DNA of 38,907 nucleotides from Bryobacterales bacterium (GCA_020851655.1 JADZCI010000021.1:1-38907); one strand, 5' to 3'; shown: positions 1 through 7,902, counted from the stretch's first letter. The notes: generated from the letters alone by a model not told the origin. Made by a program: numbers and translations.

Positions 1-335
1 AACCCGAGGAAGGCATCTCGCTGCGCTTTTCATCCAAGCATCCGGGCGCGGGTATGAAGCTCCGCCCCGTCACCATGGATTTCAACTACGGCACGAGTTT
101 CGGCGCGCGTTCTCCGTCCGCATACGAGACGCTGCTGCTCGACGCCTTGGAAGGCGACGCCACGCTCTACACCCGCCAGGACATGGTCGATGCCAGTTGG
201 ATCGCTGTCCAGCCCATCATGGACGTCTGGGCTTCCACGCGGTTTGATTTTCCGAACTACGCCGCGGGCAGTTGGGGACCGGCCGCGGCGGATGAGATGT
301 TGAAGCGCCGCGGCCACGTCTGGAGGGTTCCATAG
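1..335 (+). CDS. zwf: Glucose-6-phosphate dehydrogenase, C-terminal fragment (5' end outside the window)
   Basis: The frame is open from base 3 and codes about 110 residues ending at TAG 333-335. The visible part includes a PEEGISLRFSSKHPG stretch followed by a DFNYGTSF-type motif, a segment with AYETLLLDALEGDATLY, and a W-x-G-P-xx-A-DE-x-L ending close to the C-terminus. These are hallmarks of the C-terminal domain of glucose-6-phosphate dehydrogenase, which oxidises glucose 6-phosphate to 6-phosphogluconolactone with NADP+ in the cytosol. The NADP-binding N-terminal domain lies to the left of the window. opcA follows after 2 bp and then pgl, so all three are probably one operon. The identification is firm; completeness of the gene cannot be judged. 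Confidence 0.93.
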   Translation, partial: PEEGISLRFSSKHPGAGMKLRPVTMDFNYGTSFGARSPSAYETLLLDALEGDATLYTRQDMVDASWIAVQPIMDVWASTRFDFPNYAAGSWGPAAADEMLKRRGHVWRVP

Positions 336-337
336 CC

Positions 338-1315
338 ATGGCGGTGGTGGACGCGGGTAAATTGCGCTCCGAACTCGCCGAGTCCTGGCGCCTCTTGGGT
401 ACGGAACAATCCGGAGGAGTGCTACGCGCCTGCTCCATGACCTTCCTTGTCGTGGCGGGCGGCGCCGATAGCCCCCAGGACCTCGGTGCGACTGTCGCCG
501 AGCTCAACCACGAGCACCCCAGCCGCACCATCCTCCTGCGCCTGCACGAAGACCAGACCGGAGCCATGGACGGCCGCGTCGAAGTCGCCTGTTGGATGCC
601 GGCTGGAAAACGCCAGCAGATCTGCGCCGAGCAGATCGTTCTCGACGCATCGCCCGATACCGTCGAGCAGCTAGAAAGCGTGATTCTCGGCCTGACGGTT
701 CCCGATTTGCCGGTCGTTGCCTGGTGCCGCTGCCCGGAATCGATACCCCCGGCGCTGCTCCGGTTGGCCAACAAAGTCATCATCGACGGCAAGATGCGTC
801 CATCCGCCGCGGCCGCCATAGCCACGCTGACGCGCCTTCAAGCCGGTCCTTTCCATGTCGCCGACCTCGCCTGGACGCGCATCACTCGCTGGCGCGAGAT
901 CCTCAACCGGCTGTTTTTGACCCCGCGGATGTCCGGGCAGGCCAGCGAAGTGCGGGACGTGGAGATGGCCTATGCGGGAAAGGAAATTCCCACCACCGCC
1001 GCCTACCTGGCGGGCTGGTTGAAGCGCTGCCTGCCCGTCATCAACGTCCGTTGGAAAGCGCTCGAAGAATCTTCGCCCGATCCCGCCATGGGCCGGATTC
1101 GTGAAGTCACCCTGGCGGGTGGCAAGTGCGCGATGACGCTGCGGCGCCCGCCCGGCGTGGGTGTGGACGTTTCCATGGACGGCGTCTCCGCTCATCTTCG
1201 CTTCCCGCTGCTGAGCCAGTCGGACTTGCTCCGCGAGGAGATCTCGATTGCCGGCCGCGACGTGATTTTCGAGGAATCGTGGCGCCAGGCGGCAAAGCTT
1301 CTGGAGGCGCCGTGA
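338..1315 (+). CDS. opcA: Glucose-6-phosphate dehydrogenase assembly protein OpcA
   Basis: This 325-residue protein has the OpcA layout: an N-terminal region with a conserved SRTILLRLHEDQ-type stretch near residue 62, a central segment with VPDLPVVAWCR at about 119-129, and a following DGK region. OpcA is known from cyanobacteria and actinobacteria as an allosteric or assembly factor of glucose-6-phosphate dehydrogenase. Its position 2 bp after zwf and overlapping pgl supports that role. The protein appears cytosolic, with no signal peptide or membrane segment. The ATG at 338 directly follows the zwf stop, which suggests translational coupling. The biochemical effect of OpcA homologues in Acidobacteria is inferred here. 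Confidence 0.88.
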   Translation: MAVVDAGKLRSELAESWRLLGTEQSGGVLRACSMTFLVVAGGADSPQDLGATVAELNHEHPSRTILLRLHEDQTGAMDGRVEVACWMPAGKRQQICAEQIVLDASPDTVEQLESVILGLTVPDLPVVAWCRCPESIPPALLRLANKVIIDGKMRPSAAAAIATLTRLQAGPFHVADLAWTRITRWREILNRLFLTPRMSGQASEVRDVEMAYAGKEIPTTAAYLAGWLKRCLPVINVRWKALEESSPDPAMGRIREVTLAGGKCAMTLRRPPGVGVDVSMDGVSAHLRFPLLSQSDLLREEISIAGRDVIFEESWRQAAKLLEAP

Positions 1316-1995
1316 TCCGGCGCTTCCCCGACGCGCCCGCCGCCGCCCAAGCCTGCGCGCGCGCCGTTGCCGGACTCGTCTCGCCCCTGGCGCGCGCCGC
1401 CATCGCCGTGTCCGGCGGCAGTTCGCCCAAATTGATGTTTCAGGAATTGGCGCGCCTGCCCGTCGACTGGAACCGTGTCCACATCTTCTGGGTCGACGAG
1501 CGTGGCGTTCCGCCGGACCATGAGCAGAGCAATTACCGCATGACCGCCGAGAATCTCCTGCGGCCGGCCGGGATTCCGGAATCGAACATCCACCGCATTC
1601 CCGCCGAGTTGGAGCCTCACCAGGCGGCCGAAAAATACGCCGCCAACATCCGCGATTTCTTTGCCGGCGCCGAACCCGTCTTCGACCTCGTGCACATGGG
1701 CATCGGCACGGACTCCCACACCGCCAGCCTCTTTCCCGGCGAACCGCTGACCGCCGACCGCGCCGGACTCACCGCCGCGGTTTACGTTCCCAAGATGTCG
1801 CAGTGGCGAATCACGCTCCTGCCGCGTGTCCTGCTGTCGGCGAGACATTGTTTTCTGCTCGCCGCCGGAGCCGATAAGAAAGCGCCGTTACGCGACGTGT
1901 TGGAAGGTCCGCTCGACCCGGCAAAACATCCGGCCCAGCTTGTCCTGCGGCTCCGGGACGCCGAGTGCTTTCTCGACGAAGCAGCTGCGCCGTGA
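1312..1995 (+). CDS. pgl: 6-phosphogluconolactonase
   Basis: The protein has 227 residues, the normal length for the DevB/Pgl-type lactonase related to glucosamine-6-phosphate isomerase. Visible family motifs are AVSGGSSPKLMFQ near residue 35, FWVDERGVPPDHEQSNYR near 60, and GIGTDSHTASLFPG near 130. It hydrolyses 6-phosphogluconolactone made by Zwf. The frame remains open upstream, but the family alignment begins at a GTG at 1312 that overlaps the opcA TGA by 4 bp (GTGA), so I chose that start. The gene completes a zwf-opcA-pgl operon. Confidence 0.92.
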   Translation: MIRRFPDAPAAAQACARAVAGLVSPLARAAIAVSGGSSPKLMFQELARLPVDWNRVHIFWVDERGVPPDHEQSNYRMTAENLLRPAGIPESNIHRIPAELEPHQAAEKYAANIRDFFAGAEPVFDLVHMGIGTDSHTASLFPGEPLTADRAGLTAAVYVPKMSQWRITLLPRVLLSARHCFLLAAGADKKAPLRDVLEGPLDPAKHPAQLVLRLRDAECFLDEAAAP

Positions 1996-2006
1996 GCGCC
2001 GGCTCA
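1993..2006. terminator. Small hairpin joining two convergent stop codons (weak)
   Basis: TGAGC at 1993-1997 and GCTCA at 2002-2006 form a 5-bp stem with a 4-nt loop. The arms contain the stop codons of pgl (+) and of the DinB-like gene (-). There is no T-tract on either side, so this is at best a weak convergence-point structure. Confidence 0.2.
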
Positions 2007-2543
2007 GAGAGCCTTGGCGGGCACGGCCGTCCGCTGATTGCGCCGTTCCGTTTCGGGCGGAACGATGCCGCGCAGCCGCATATAAGTAATCAGGTTGCCG
2101 TAGTGTAGCGCGGTGTGTTCCACGGCGTGTACGGCGTGATAGGAGACCGCCCGTTCAGTCGAGCCGCTCTTGACCCGCTGCGCCAGTTTGGCCGCATCCA
2201 GGCTCGCCAGCGCGTCATCGCAATACGCAAACGAGGATTGAAGCGCCCGCACCAACTCGTCTTTGGCGAGGACCTTCTTGAAAATCCGCTCCGCCTGCGG
2301 ATTCTTCTCCTGTTTGGCCGTCGCACAGATGGAATACTGTGCGTCCACGATATGCCCCACCATCTCGCGGAAACTGTTCACTTCGGCCACGGGCCGGAAG
2401 TCCAGGTCACCCTCCGGCGTTTTCTGCACCGCTTCCACCACGTTCTGTCTGTAGAATCCGAGAACCTCCCGCAGTCCCTCGACGCCCGGGTCCGCCGCCG
2501 CCAGCGGCAAGGTTAGAAAGAGCAAAGCAACTTGCATCCGCAT
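2004..2543 (-). CDS. Exported DinB-family protein
   Basis: The protein has 179 residues. Residues 1-17 (MRMQVALLFLTLPLAAA) look like a cleavable signal peptide. The rest is a DinB-like four-helix bundle, with the three family metal-ligand histidines plausible at H64 (MVGHIVDAQ) and H143/H147 (VEHTALHYGN). DinB-fold proteins include thiol-dependent transferases and damage-inducible proteins of unknown activity. Most are cytosolic, so export is notable, although exported DinB paralogues fit an acidobacterial genome. It is convergent with pgl and stands alone. A TATCAT-like -10 is present just upstream. The enzymatic role is unknown. Confidence 0.82.
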   Translation of the reverse strand: MRMQVALLFLTLPLAAADPGVEGLREVLGFYRQNVVEAVQKTPEGDLDFRPVAEVNSFREMVGHIVDAQYSICATAKQEKNPQAERIFKKVLAKDELVRALQSSFAYCDDALASLDAAKLAQRVKSGSTERAVSYHAVHAVEHTALHYGNLITYMRLRGIVPPETERRNQRTAVPAKAL

Positions 2544-2576
2544 GAATGCGATGATACCCCGCGCGGCGCGCCCCGG

Positions 2577-2786
2577 TTAGACGGTCACAGCGGGCTGCGG
2601 AAATATTTCTCGATTCGCAACAACAACCTGCGGCCATCCGCACCCCTCCATAAGCATTCCGGCGGCGACCATCTGACCAGGGACAAGCTTGCCGGCCGGC
2701 AGTTTTGAACTTCCCTCGATACGGTGACTGGCAACAGCCAATCTCAGTAGCGGCCATCCGGTTTCTTCGTCAGGTTTCTGGCGCAC
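2577..2786 (-). CDS. Doubtful small open frame, 69 codons
   Basis: A GTG-initiated frame on the minus strand lies in the gene-poor stretch before padR. The G-rich run just before the GTG could be a Shine-Dalgarno sequence but is too close. The product has a plausible composition, ending in a V-V-V-A-N-R-E segment, but matches no family I recognise. It has no signal peptide and no gene in the same orientation to couple with. It could be a short real gene, a remnant of a lost gene, or chance in GC-rich DNA. Confidence 0.2.
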   Translation of the reverse strand: MRQKPDEETGWPLLRLAVASHRIEGSSKLPAGKLVPGQMVAAGMLMEGCGWPQVVVANREIFPQPAVTV

Positions 2787-2846
2787 CCCCCTGCCGGGCG
2801 GGTCCGGATGGAGATTGCAACTTTACCCTCTTGACGGACCCAAAGC

Positions 2847-3034
2847 AGCGTCGAAGAGGGCAAGGAGACTCCTTCGACGTTTGCAGCGAAAACAAAGTAC
2901 GCCCCCGAAACTCACTTCTATCAAGAGACGGAAGGCAGGGGGCGGGCGGCCGGTTCTACCGGCACAGGTCATCGGCGCCGGCTGGGTCAAGCCCAGCGGG
3001 AACGTCGCCAACGGCGTAACTCCCGGGGCGGAGT
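2847..3034. other. Cluster of inverted repeats in the padR upstream region (possible structured RNA)
   Basis: The 2544-3170 interval has no convincing gene, but several short perfect stems follow one another. CGTCGAAG 2849-2856 pairs with CTTCGACG 2872-2879, extendable by a G-U and an A-T pair. GCCGGT 2949-2954 pairs with ACCGGC 2958-2963. GCTGGG 2981-2986 pairs with CCCAGC 2992-2997. CGCC 3006-3009 pairs with GGCG 3013-3016. ACTCC 3019-3023 pairs with GGAGT 3030-3034. I do not recognise a known riboswitch consensus. High GC makes some of these stems expected by chance. Confidence 0.3.
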
Positions 3035-3133
3035 ACGCCCGGCCGGCGCACAACCTCTAACCCAATCTCCCTCCTTTACCCACCTCTCTCGGTGCCGTAG
3101 TGTCTCCGCGCACGGCAATCGGCAACTCACCCC

Positions 3134-3162
3134 TTGACAACGCTCCCCAAACGCCGTATCAA
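3134..3162 (+). promoter_or_regulatory. Sigma-70-type promoter for padR-ADOP
   Basis: A perfect -35 TTGACA (3134-3139) is followed by 17 bp and a -10 TATCAA (3157-3162). Transcription would begin near 3168-3171, at or just before the padR ATG at 3171, giving a leaderless or nearly leaderless message. Confidence 0.65.
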
Positions 3163-3170
3163 TGGGTAGT

Positions 3171-3521
3171 ATGTCTACTGTAGATAAGCCACCTGCGCCG
3201 CTCGAGTTCATCCAGGGTACGCTCGATGTCCTGGTCCTGAGCAGCTTGCAACTGGGCCCCAACCACGCCTACGGGATTTCCCTGCATCTCCAGCAGCAGT
3301 CCGGCAACGAATTCCTGGTCGATAACGGTTCGCTCTACCCGGCGCTTCAGCGCCTGCTCCAGCGGGAGTGGGTCGCCGCGCAGTGGAAGACTTCCCCAAA
3401 CGGGCGGCGCGCCCGCTACTACCGCCTGACCCCGGCCGGCAGAAAACAGGTCGTCGCGGCCACGTCGAAATGGTTGCGCTTCGTTGAAGCGATGGGGCGC
3501 GTGCTGGCGGCGGAAAGCTAG
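3171..3521 (+). CDS. PadR-family transcriptional regulator
   Basis: The protein has 116 residues from the ATG at 3171. It has the PadR winged-helix pattern: LEFIQGTLDVLVLSSLQLGPNHAYGI at the start, then a GSLYPALQRLLQREWV recognition-helix segment and a wing with GRRARYYRLTPAGRKQ. It is the short subfamily 1 form without the long C-terminal coiled coil. An in-frame ATG at 3162 would add three residues but overlaps the predicted -10 box, so 3171 is preferred. It lies 3 bp upstream of the ADOP permease, the standard acidobacterial pair, and probably represses both genes in response to an unknown ligand. Confidence 0.92.
   Translation: MSTVDKPPAPLEFIQGTLDVLVLSSLQLGPNHAYGISLHLQQQSGNEFLVDNGSLYPALQRLLQREWVAAQWKTSPNGRRARYYRLTPAGRKQVVAATSKWLRFVEAMGRVLAAES
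3174..3184. promoter_or_regulatory. Palindrome over the padR start, candidate PadR autoregulatory operator
   Basis: TCTAC-T-GTAGA is a perfect 5-bp inverted repeat around one central base, lying immediately downstream of the predicted transcription start and inside the first codons of padR. PadR proteins are dimers that bind such symmetric sites and commonly repress their own operon. Binding here is an inference. Confidence 0.45.
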
Positions 3522-3524
3522 GCC

Positions 3525-6155
3525 ATGTGGAAACTGTGGGCCAAACTGCGTGCCCGTTCCGGCAAAATCGACGATGACTTGTCTGAGGAAATCCAGTCCC
3601 ATCTGGACCTCATCGCCAGCGACAGAATCGCCGGTGGGATGAACCCGGACGACGCCAGGGCCGCGGCCCGCCGTGAGTTTGGAAATGCAACTGGCGTTCA
3701 CGAGCGCGCTCGCGACGCGTGGCGGTTCACAAGCCTGGATGCGGCGCTCAACGACGTCCGCTACGCCTTGCGAGCCATGAGGCGGGCACCGGCGTTTTCT
3801 CTGGCCGTCCTCCTCACGCTGGGATTGGGAATCGGCGCCACCACCGCAATCTTCTCGGTCGTCTATGCCGTGCTCCTGCGGCCGCTCCCCTATCCTTCCG
3901 CCGAACGGCTGGTGTGGCTGGGAGAAGCCACACCCAAGGCGCAAGGCATCAGCGTCACCTGGATCAATTTTGAACACTGGCGCCGCGAGAATCATTCCTT
4001 TGAAGAGATGGCCGGTTTTCAGGGCGGCAGCGGAACCATGACCGGGCGCGGCCATGCCCAGCAACTTCATGGCATGGCCGTCACCAGCGCGTTCTTCCGT
4101 CTGACCGGCTGGCAACCCCAGGCGGGAAGACTGTTCCTCGAAAGCGACGACGCGCCCAATGCCGCGCCCGTGGTGATCGTCAGCCACGAATTCTGGCGGC
4201 AAACGCTGGGCGGCGGCCCCAACGCCATAGGCGCTTCTCTTGTCATCAACGGCCGGGCCTGCCAGATTGTGGGTGTGTTGCGGTCCGGGCAGAGCTATTC
4301 CTCCGGCGCCACCGATTTCTACATGCCGCTGGGTCCGGAGGCGGGCCGGACCACCAAGCGAGCCTCGCACGGCTCCATCCGTGTGCTTGCCTTGCTGAAA
4401 CCGGGAGTTACGCTGGCTGCCGCCAAAGCCGACCTGGACGGAATCCTGGAACGGCTGGCCTCTGCCGATCCGGGGCCTGAAGACGACCACAAAGCCTATG
4501 CCGAGTTTCTCGCTGACAGACGCACCGGAGATGTCCGGCTGACCCTGTACATGCTGATGGGCGCGGTGCTGTTGGTGTTGCTGATTGCGTGCGCCAATTC
4601 GGGCAGCCTGCTGGCGGTGCGGAATTCGTTGAGGGCTCGCGAAATCGCCATCCGCGCGGCCATCGGCGCCGGCCGCCGGCGAATCGCGCGTCAACTGCTG
4701 ACAGAGAACCTGGTCATGGCCGCCTTGGGCGGCGGCTTGGGCGTTTTGCTGGCGTATTTTTGCCTGCGCGTGATTCAACACGCCGGACCGCGGTCCATCC
4801 CGCGGCTGGCGGAAGCCGCCATCGACGTTCCCGTCTTGATCTTCGCCGTTCTGGTCACGTGCGCCTCGGGACTTCTGGCCGCCTTGGCGCCCCTGATGGG
4901 CGCGGGCAGGTTGGACTTGTCGCGAGCGCTGAAGGAAGGCGCTCCCGGTTCGGGCTCCGGCCGCAAGCGCGGCAAGGTGCGCAACGCTCTCGTCGTGGCT
5001 GAAATCGCAACCACGCTGGTCCTCACTTTTGGCGCGGCGCTGCTGGTGCGAAGCCTGATTGCCGCCACCCGCGCGGATCCGGGCTTCGAACCCGCGAATC
5101 TGCTCGCGCTGGAACTGAACCTGCCGCGCAGCCGCTACCAGTCCCCCGAAAGCATCTGGCGCTTCTACGGCCAACTGCTGGAGGACGTCAGGAACGAGCC
5201 GGGAATCACCAGCGCCGGCGCGGTCTACTGCCCGCCGCTCGCCGGCAGTTGCGGCGACTGGTGGTATTCCATCGCCGATCTTCCCGCACCCGCCCGCACC
5301 GATGTTCCGCTCGCGCTCACCAACATCGCCGGCCCTTCCTATCTCAAGACCATTCAAGCGCGGATGCTGGCCGGGCGCGGCTTTGCGGAGAGCGACCGGA
5401 AAGGCGCGCCGCTGGTGGCGATCGTCAACGAGGAACTGGCGCGCCGCTGGTGGCTCGCGCCGCAGATGGCGATCGGACATCACTTGAAACTGGGCGGCCC
5501 TTACCAGGAAGGCGAGACCATGGAGATCGTTGGCGTGGTCTCCAACCTCAGCCAGGCGGGACTCGATCAGCCCGCCGCGCCGGAAGTCTTCTTCCCCTTT
5601 GCGCAGCGCGCGCAGAGCGGCATGGTCGTAATGGTGCGAACCGCCGGCAACGCGTCCGCGTTCGTTCCCGCTCTGCGCAGGCACGTCTCGTCGCTGGATC
5701 CGAACATCGCCATCCAATCCTTGCGGGTATTTGAGGAACGCCTTGGCGCATCGCTCGCGCGCCGGCGCTTCAGCACCATGCTCTTCGGCGCCTTTGCGGC
5801 GCTGGGCATCGTGCTCGCCGCCGTGGGCATCTACGGAGTCCTGAACGCGTGGGTGAGCGCGCGGCAAAAGGAAATCGCCATCCGACTGGCTGTGGGCGCA
5901 CGCGGCGCGCGGATTCTCGGTTGGGCGGGTTTCCATGCCCTGCGGCTCGCGCTCGCCGGAATGGCGCTCGGCGCAACCTGCGCATGGGCCGCTTCACGCT
6001 GGCTCAACAGCCTGGTATTCGGCGTCTCGGCGCGGGATCCGGCGATCTTTGCCGCCGCGTGCGGCGGCATACTGCTGCTGGCGTCAGCCGCCGCCGCGGG
6101 TCCGCTGTGGAAAGCGATGCGCGTCGATGCCGTGCGCAACCTGCACGAAGGCTGA
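3525..6155 (+). CDS. ADOP-family MacB/FtsX-like ABC transporter permease
   Basis: The protein has 876 residues, the usual length of the acidobacterial duplicated orphan permease family. Residues 1-75 are the cytoplasmic permease-prefix segment. A first transmembrane helix is near 90-115 (FSLAVLLTLGLGIGATTAIFS), followed by a MacB-like periplasmic domain, an FtsX helix bundle near 340-460 containing LRAREIAIRAAIGAGRRRI, and then a second copy of the periplasmic and FtsX units. The second FtsX bundle carries ARQKEIAIRLAVGARGARI near 780. Such permeases move or mechanically release substrates using a separate ATPase; none is encoded here. The gene is co-transcribed with padR and ends 6 bp before the convergent amidohydrolase. 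The substrate is unknown. Confidence 0.93.
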   Translation: MWKLWAKLRARSGKIDDDLSEEIQSHLDLIASDRIAGGMNPDDARAAARREFGNATGVHERARDAWRFTSLDAALNDVRYALRAMRRAPAFSLAVLLTLGLGIGATTAIFSVVYAVLLRPLPYPSAERLVWLGEATPKAQGISVTWINFEHWRRENHSFEEMAGFQGGSGTMTGRGHAQQLHGMAVTSAFFRLTGWQPQAGRLFLESDDAPNAAPVVIVSHEFWRQTLGGGPNAIGASLVINGRACQIVGVLRSGQSYSSGATDFYMPLGPEAGRTTKRASHGSIRVLALLKPGVTLAAAKADLDGILERLASADPGPEDDHKAYAEFLADRRTGDVRLTLYMLMGAVLLVLLIACANSGSLLAVRNSLRAREIAIRAAIGAGRRRIARQLLTENLVMAALGGGLGVLLAYFCLRVIQHAGPRSIPRLAEAAIDVPVLIFAVLVTCASGLLAALAPLMGAGRLDLSRALKEGAPGSGSGRKRGKVRNALVVAEIATTLVLTFGAALLVRSLIAATRADPGFEPANLLALELNLPRSRYQSPESIWRFYGQLLEDVRNEPGITSAGAVYCPPLAGSCGDWWYSIADLPAPARTDVPLALTNIAGPSYLKTIQARMLAGRGFAESDRKGAPLVAIVNEELARRWWLAPQMAIGHHLKLGGPYQEGETMEIVGVVSNLSQAGLDQPAAPEVFFPFAQRAQSGMVVMVRTAGNASAFVPALRRHVSSLDPNIAIQSLRVFEERLGASLARRRFSTMLFGAFAALGIVLAAVGIYGVLNAWVSARQKEIAIRLAVGARGARILGWAGFHALRLALAGMALGATCAWAASRWLNSLVFGVSARDPAIFAAACGGILLLASAAAAGPLWKAMRVDAVRNLHEG

Positions 6156-6161
6156 ACGAAG

Positions 6162-7535
6162 TCAGGGCGCCACCGAAGCCCGCACCTTGGCCCGCAGCCG
6201 TTCCGCTTCCGAGTGAATCCGCGCCGCGTCCAGCGTGAGCGGCTTGCGCGAACGGACCGTCCAGCGCCCGCCGATCATCACATCTTCGACGTCGGAGCCC
6301 TTGAGTGAATAAACCAGCATCGAATAGACGTCGTGCTCCGGCCAGGCATGTGGCTGGTCGAGACTGACGGTAATCAGATCCGCCAGTTTGCCCGCCTCCA
6401 GCGAGCCGGTCTTGCCGCTCATGCCCAGGGCGCGGGCGCCATTGATGGTGGCCATCTCGACCGCCGTTTTCGCCGGCAGCACTTGCGGGTCCTTGGCGAA
6501 TACCTTGGCCAGTTTCGCAGCCAGGTCCATTTCTTCAAACAGCGTGAAGTCGTTGTTGCTGCCGGCCGGACCGTCCGAGCCGAGGCCCACCGCCAGGCCC
6601 GCGTTGAGCATCTGGACCACTGGCGCCACGCCGCTCGCCAGCTTCATGTTGCTCGACGGGCAATGCGCGATGCCTGCATTCTTCAGCAGAGGCCAATCCG
6701 CGGCATCGGTCCAGACCGCGTGCGCGGCCACGGTCGCGCCGTTCAAGACCCCAAGTGAATCGAGATATCGCGTGGGACTCATGCCGTGCTGCTCGAGCGC
6801 GTCTTCGTTTTCCCGCAGCGTTTCGGACAAGTGGATCAGCATCGGCACTTGGTGGCGGTTGGCCAGGGCGCGGGCGGCGCGCAGCGTTTCCGCCGAATTC
6901 GTGTAGATCGCATGCGGAGCCGGCGCGGGCGTGATCAGCGCATCGCCTTTGAACCGCTCCATGAACTTCGCAGTGCCGGCCAGCGCTTCATCCGGCGTCT
7001 TGTAATCGGGCGCCGGGAAACCGATAATCGTCTGGCCCAACACTCCGCGCATTCCCGCTTCCTTGGTGGTCTCGGCAATGGCGTCCTCAAAGTAGTACAT
7101 GTCGGTGTAGGTCGTCGTGCCCGACAGCATCATTTCCAGGCACGCCAGGCGGGTGCCCCAGCGGACAAAGTCCACGTTGACGTTCTTCGCTTCCGCCGGA
7201 AAGATAAACTTTTCCAGCCAGTCCCGCAGGCGCACATCGTCGGCAATCCCGCGCAGCAGCGACATCGGCGCATGAGTGTGCGTGTTCACCAGGCCGGGCA
7301 TCAGGATGGAGCGCGGACGCTCGACACGCTTGGCGGCCGCGTAGCCGGCCAGTATCCGGCCGCGCGGTCCCACCGCGACAATCCGTTCTCCGAGAACCGC
7401 GACGGCGCCGTCGCGAATCACCTCGCGCGTTGGATTCATCGCCACCACGTAGCGCGCGGTGATGACCCAGTCGGCGCGTTCCGCCGCGCCGGCGGACAGC
7501 AGAAACAGGAGGCTAACGCAGAAATTTCGCATCAA
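6162..7535 (-). CDS. Exported amidohydrolase, MTA/SAH-deaminase (chlorohydrolase) type
   Basis: The protein has 457 residues. Residues 1-19 form a hydrophobic signal-peptide-like segment (MMRNFCVSLLFLLSAGAAE). The mature part has the amidohydrolase layout of the 5-methylthioadenosine/S-adenosylhomocysteine deaminase and TrzA/AtzB group: metal motif NTHTHAPM (H86, H88), a WLEKFIFPAE segment, HLSE, an AHCPSSNMKL stretch and GSDGPAGSNN near residue 320. These enzymes deaminate adenine- or guanine-type compounds or triazines. The start overlaps the end of the cytidine deaminase gene by 23 bp, and it is the last gene of the nucleoside salvage run. Context supports an adenosine-like substrate, but export is unusual for that job. 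The exact substrate is not determined. Confidence 0.85.
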   Translation of the reverse strand: MMRNFCVSLLFLLSAGAAERADWVITARYVVAMNPTREVIRDGAVAVLGERIVAVGPRGRILAGYAAAKRVERPRSILMPGLVNTHTHAPMSLLRGIADDVRLRDWLEKFIFPAEAKNVNVDFVRWGTRLACLEMMLSGTTTYTDMYYFEDAIAETTKEAGMRGVLGQTIIGFPAPDYKTPDEALAGTAKFMERFKGDALITPAPAPHAIYTNSAETLRAARALANRHQVPMLIHLSETLRENEDALEQHGMSPTRYLDSLGVLNGATVAAHAVWTDAADWPLLKNAGIAHCPSSNMKLASGVAPVVQMLNAGLAVGLGSDGPAGSNNDFTLFEEMDLAAKLAKVFAKDPQVLPAKTAVEMATINGARALGMSGKTGSLEAGKLADLITVSLDQPHAWPEHDVYSMLVYSLKGSDVEDVMIGGRWTVRSRKPLTLDAARIHSEAERLRAKVRASVAP

Positions 7536-7902
7536 ACGGCCTGGGGAGAAGTTCTTTCAAACGCACCGATTCCGATTTGCCCTTCAGGTTGACCAGCGTC
7601 ACTTCAATGTCGCCGCACAGGTCCCACAAGACCTGCCGGCACGGCCCGCAAGGCGGCGTGAGCCGTTCCGTCCTGGCCGCCACGGCGATGCGCCGGAACG
7701 TACGGACTCCCTGGCTCACGGCGTGGAAGACAGCGACCCGTTCGGCGCACATGGTCAGGCCATAAGTGGGCGATTCGACATTGCAGCCGGTGTGGATGGC
7801 GCCGGAGGCGTCTTCAAGCGCCGCGCCCACTTTGAACCGTGAGTACGGCGCGTATGCGTTCAACCGCGCTTTCAACGCCGCTTCGACCAGAGCGTCAGCC
7901 AT
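7513..7902 (-). CDS. cdd: Cytidine deaminase
   Basis: The protein has 129 residues, the short tetrameric cytidine deaminase form. It shows the substrate segment AYAPYSRFKVGAAL near residues 16-29, the zinc and catalytic motif C52-A-E54, and P-C85-G-P-C88-R-Q. It converts cytidine or deoxycytidine to uridine or deoxyuridine, feeding the pyrimidine-nucleoside phosphorylase encoded upstream. It starts 3 bp after the purine nucleoside phosphorylase stop and overlaps the following amidohydrolase. Confidence 0.95.
   Translation of the reverse strand: MADALVEAALKARLNAYAPYSRFKVGAALEDASGAIHTGCNVESPTYGLTMCAERVAVFHAVSQGVRTFRRIAVAARTERLTPPCGPCRQVLWDLCGDIEVTLVNLKGKSESVRLKELLPRPFDAKFLR

Noticed and set aside
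2815-3060. An 81-codon plus-strand frame and a 76-codon minus-strand frame in the padR upstream region
   Set aside because: Both overlap the inverted-repeat cluster, lack a good ribosome-binding site and resemble no family. They were not called as genes.
2544-3170. Possible insertion-sequence remnant
   Set aside because: I looked for terminal inverted repeats, target duplications and transposase motifs and saw none. The inverted repeats present are short and local.
3159-5936. A 925-codon open frame on the minus strand, opposite the ADOP permease
   Set aside because: It has no recognisable domain and a composition rich in Arg, Gly, Gln and His, typical of antisense frames in GC-rich genes. 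The plus-strand permease explains the region.
3525-6155. Complete MacAB-type efflux pump
   Set aside because: There is no MacB ATPase domain, MacA adaptor or TolC-like gene in the neighbourhood, and the duplicated permease layout is that of the orphan ADOP family.
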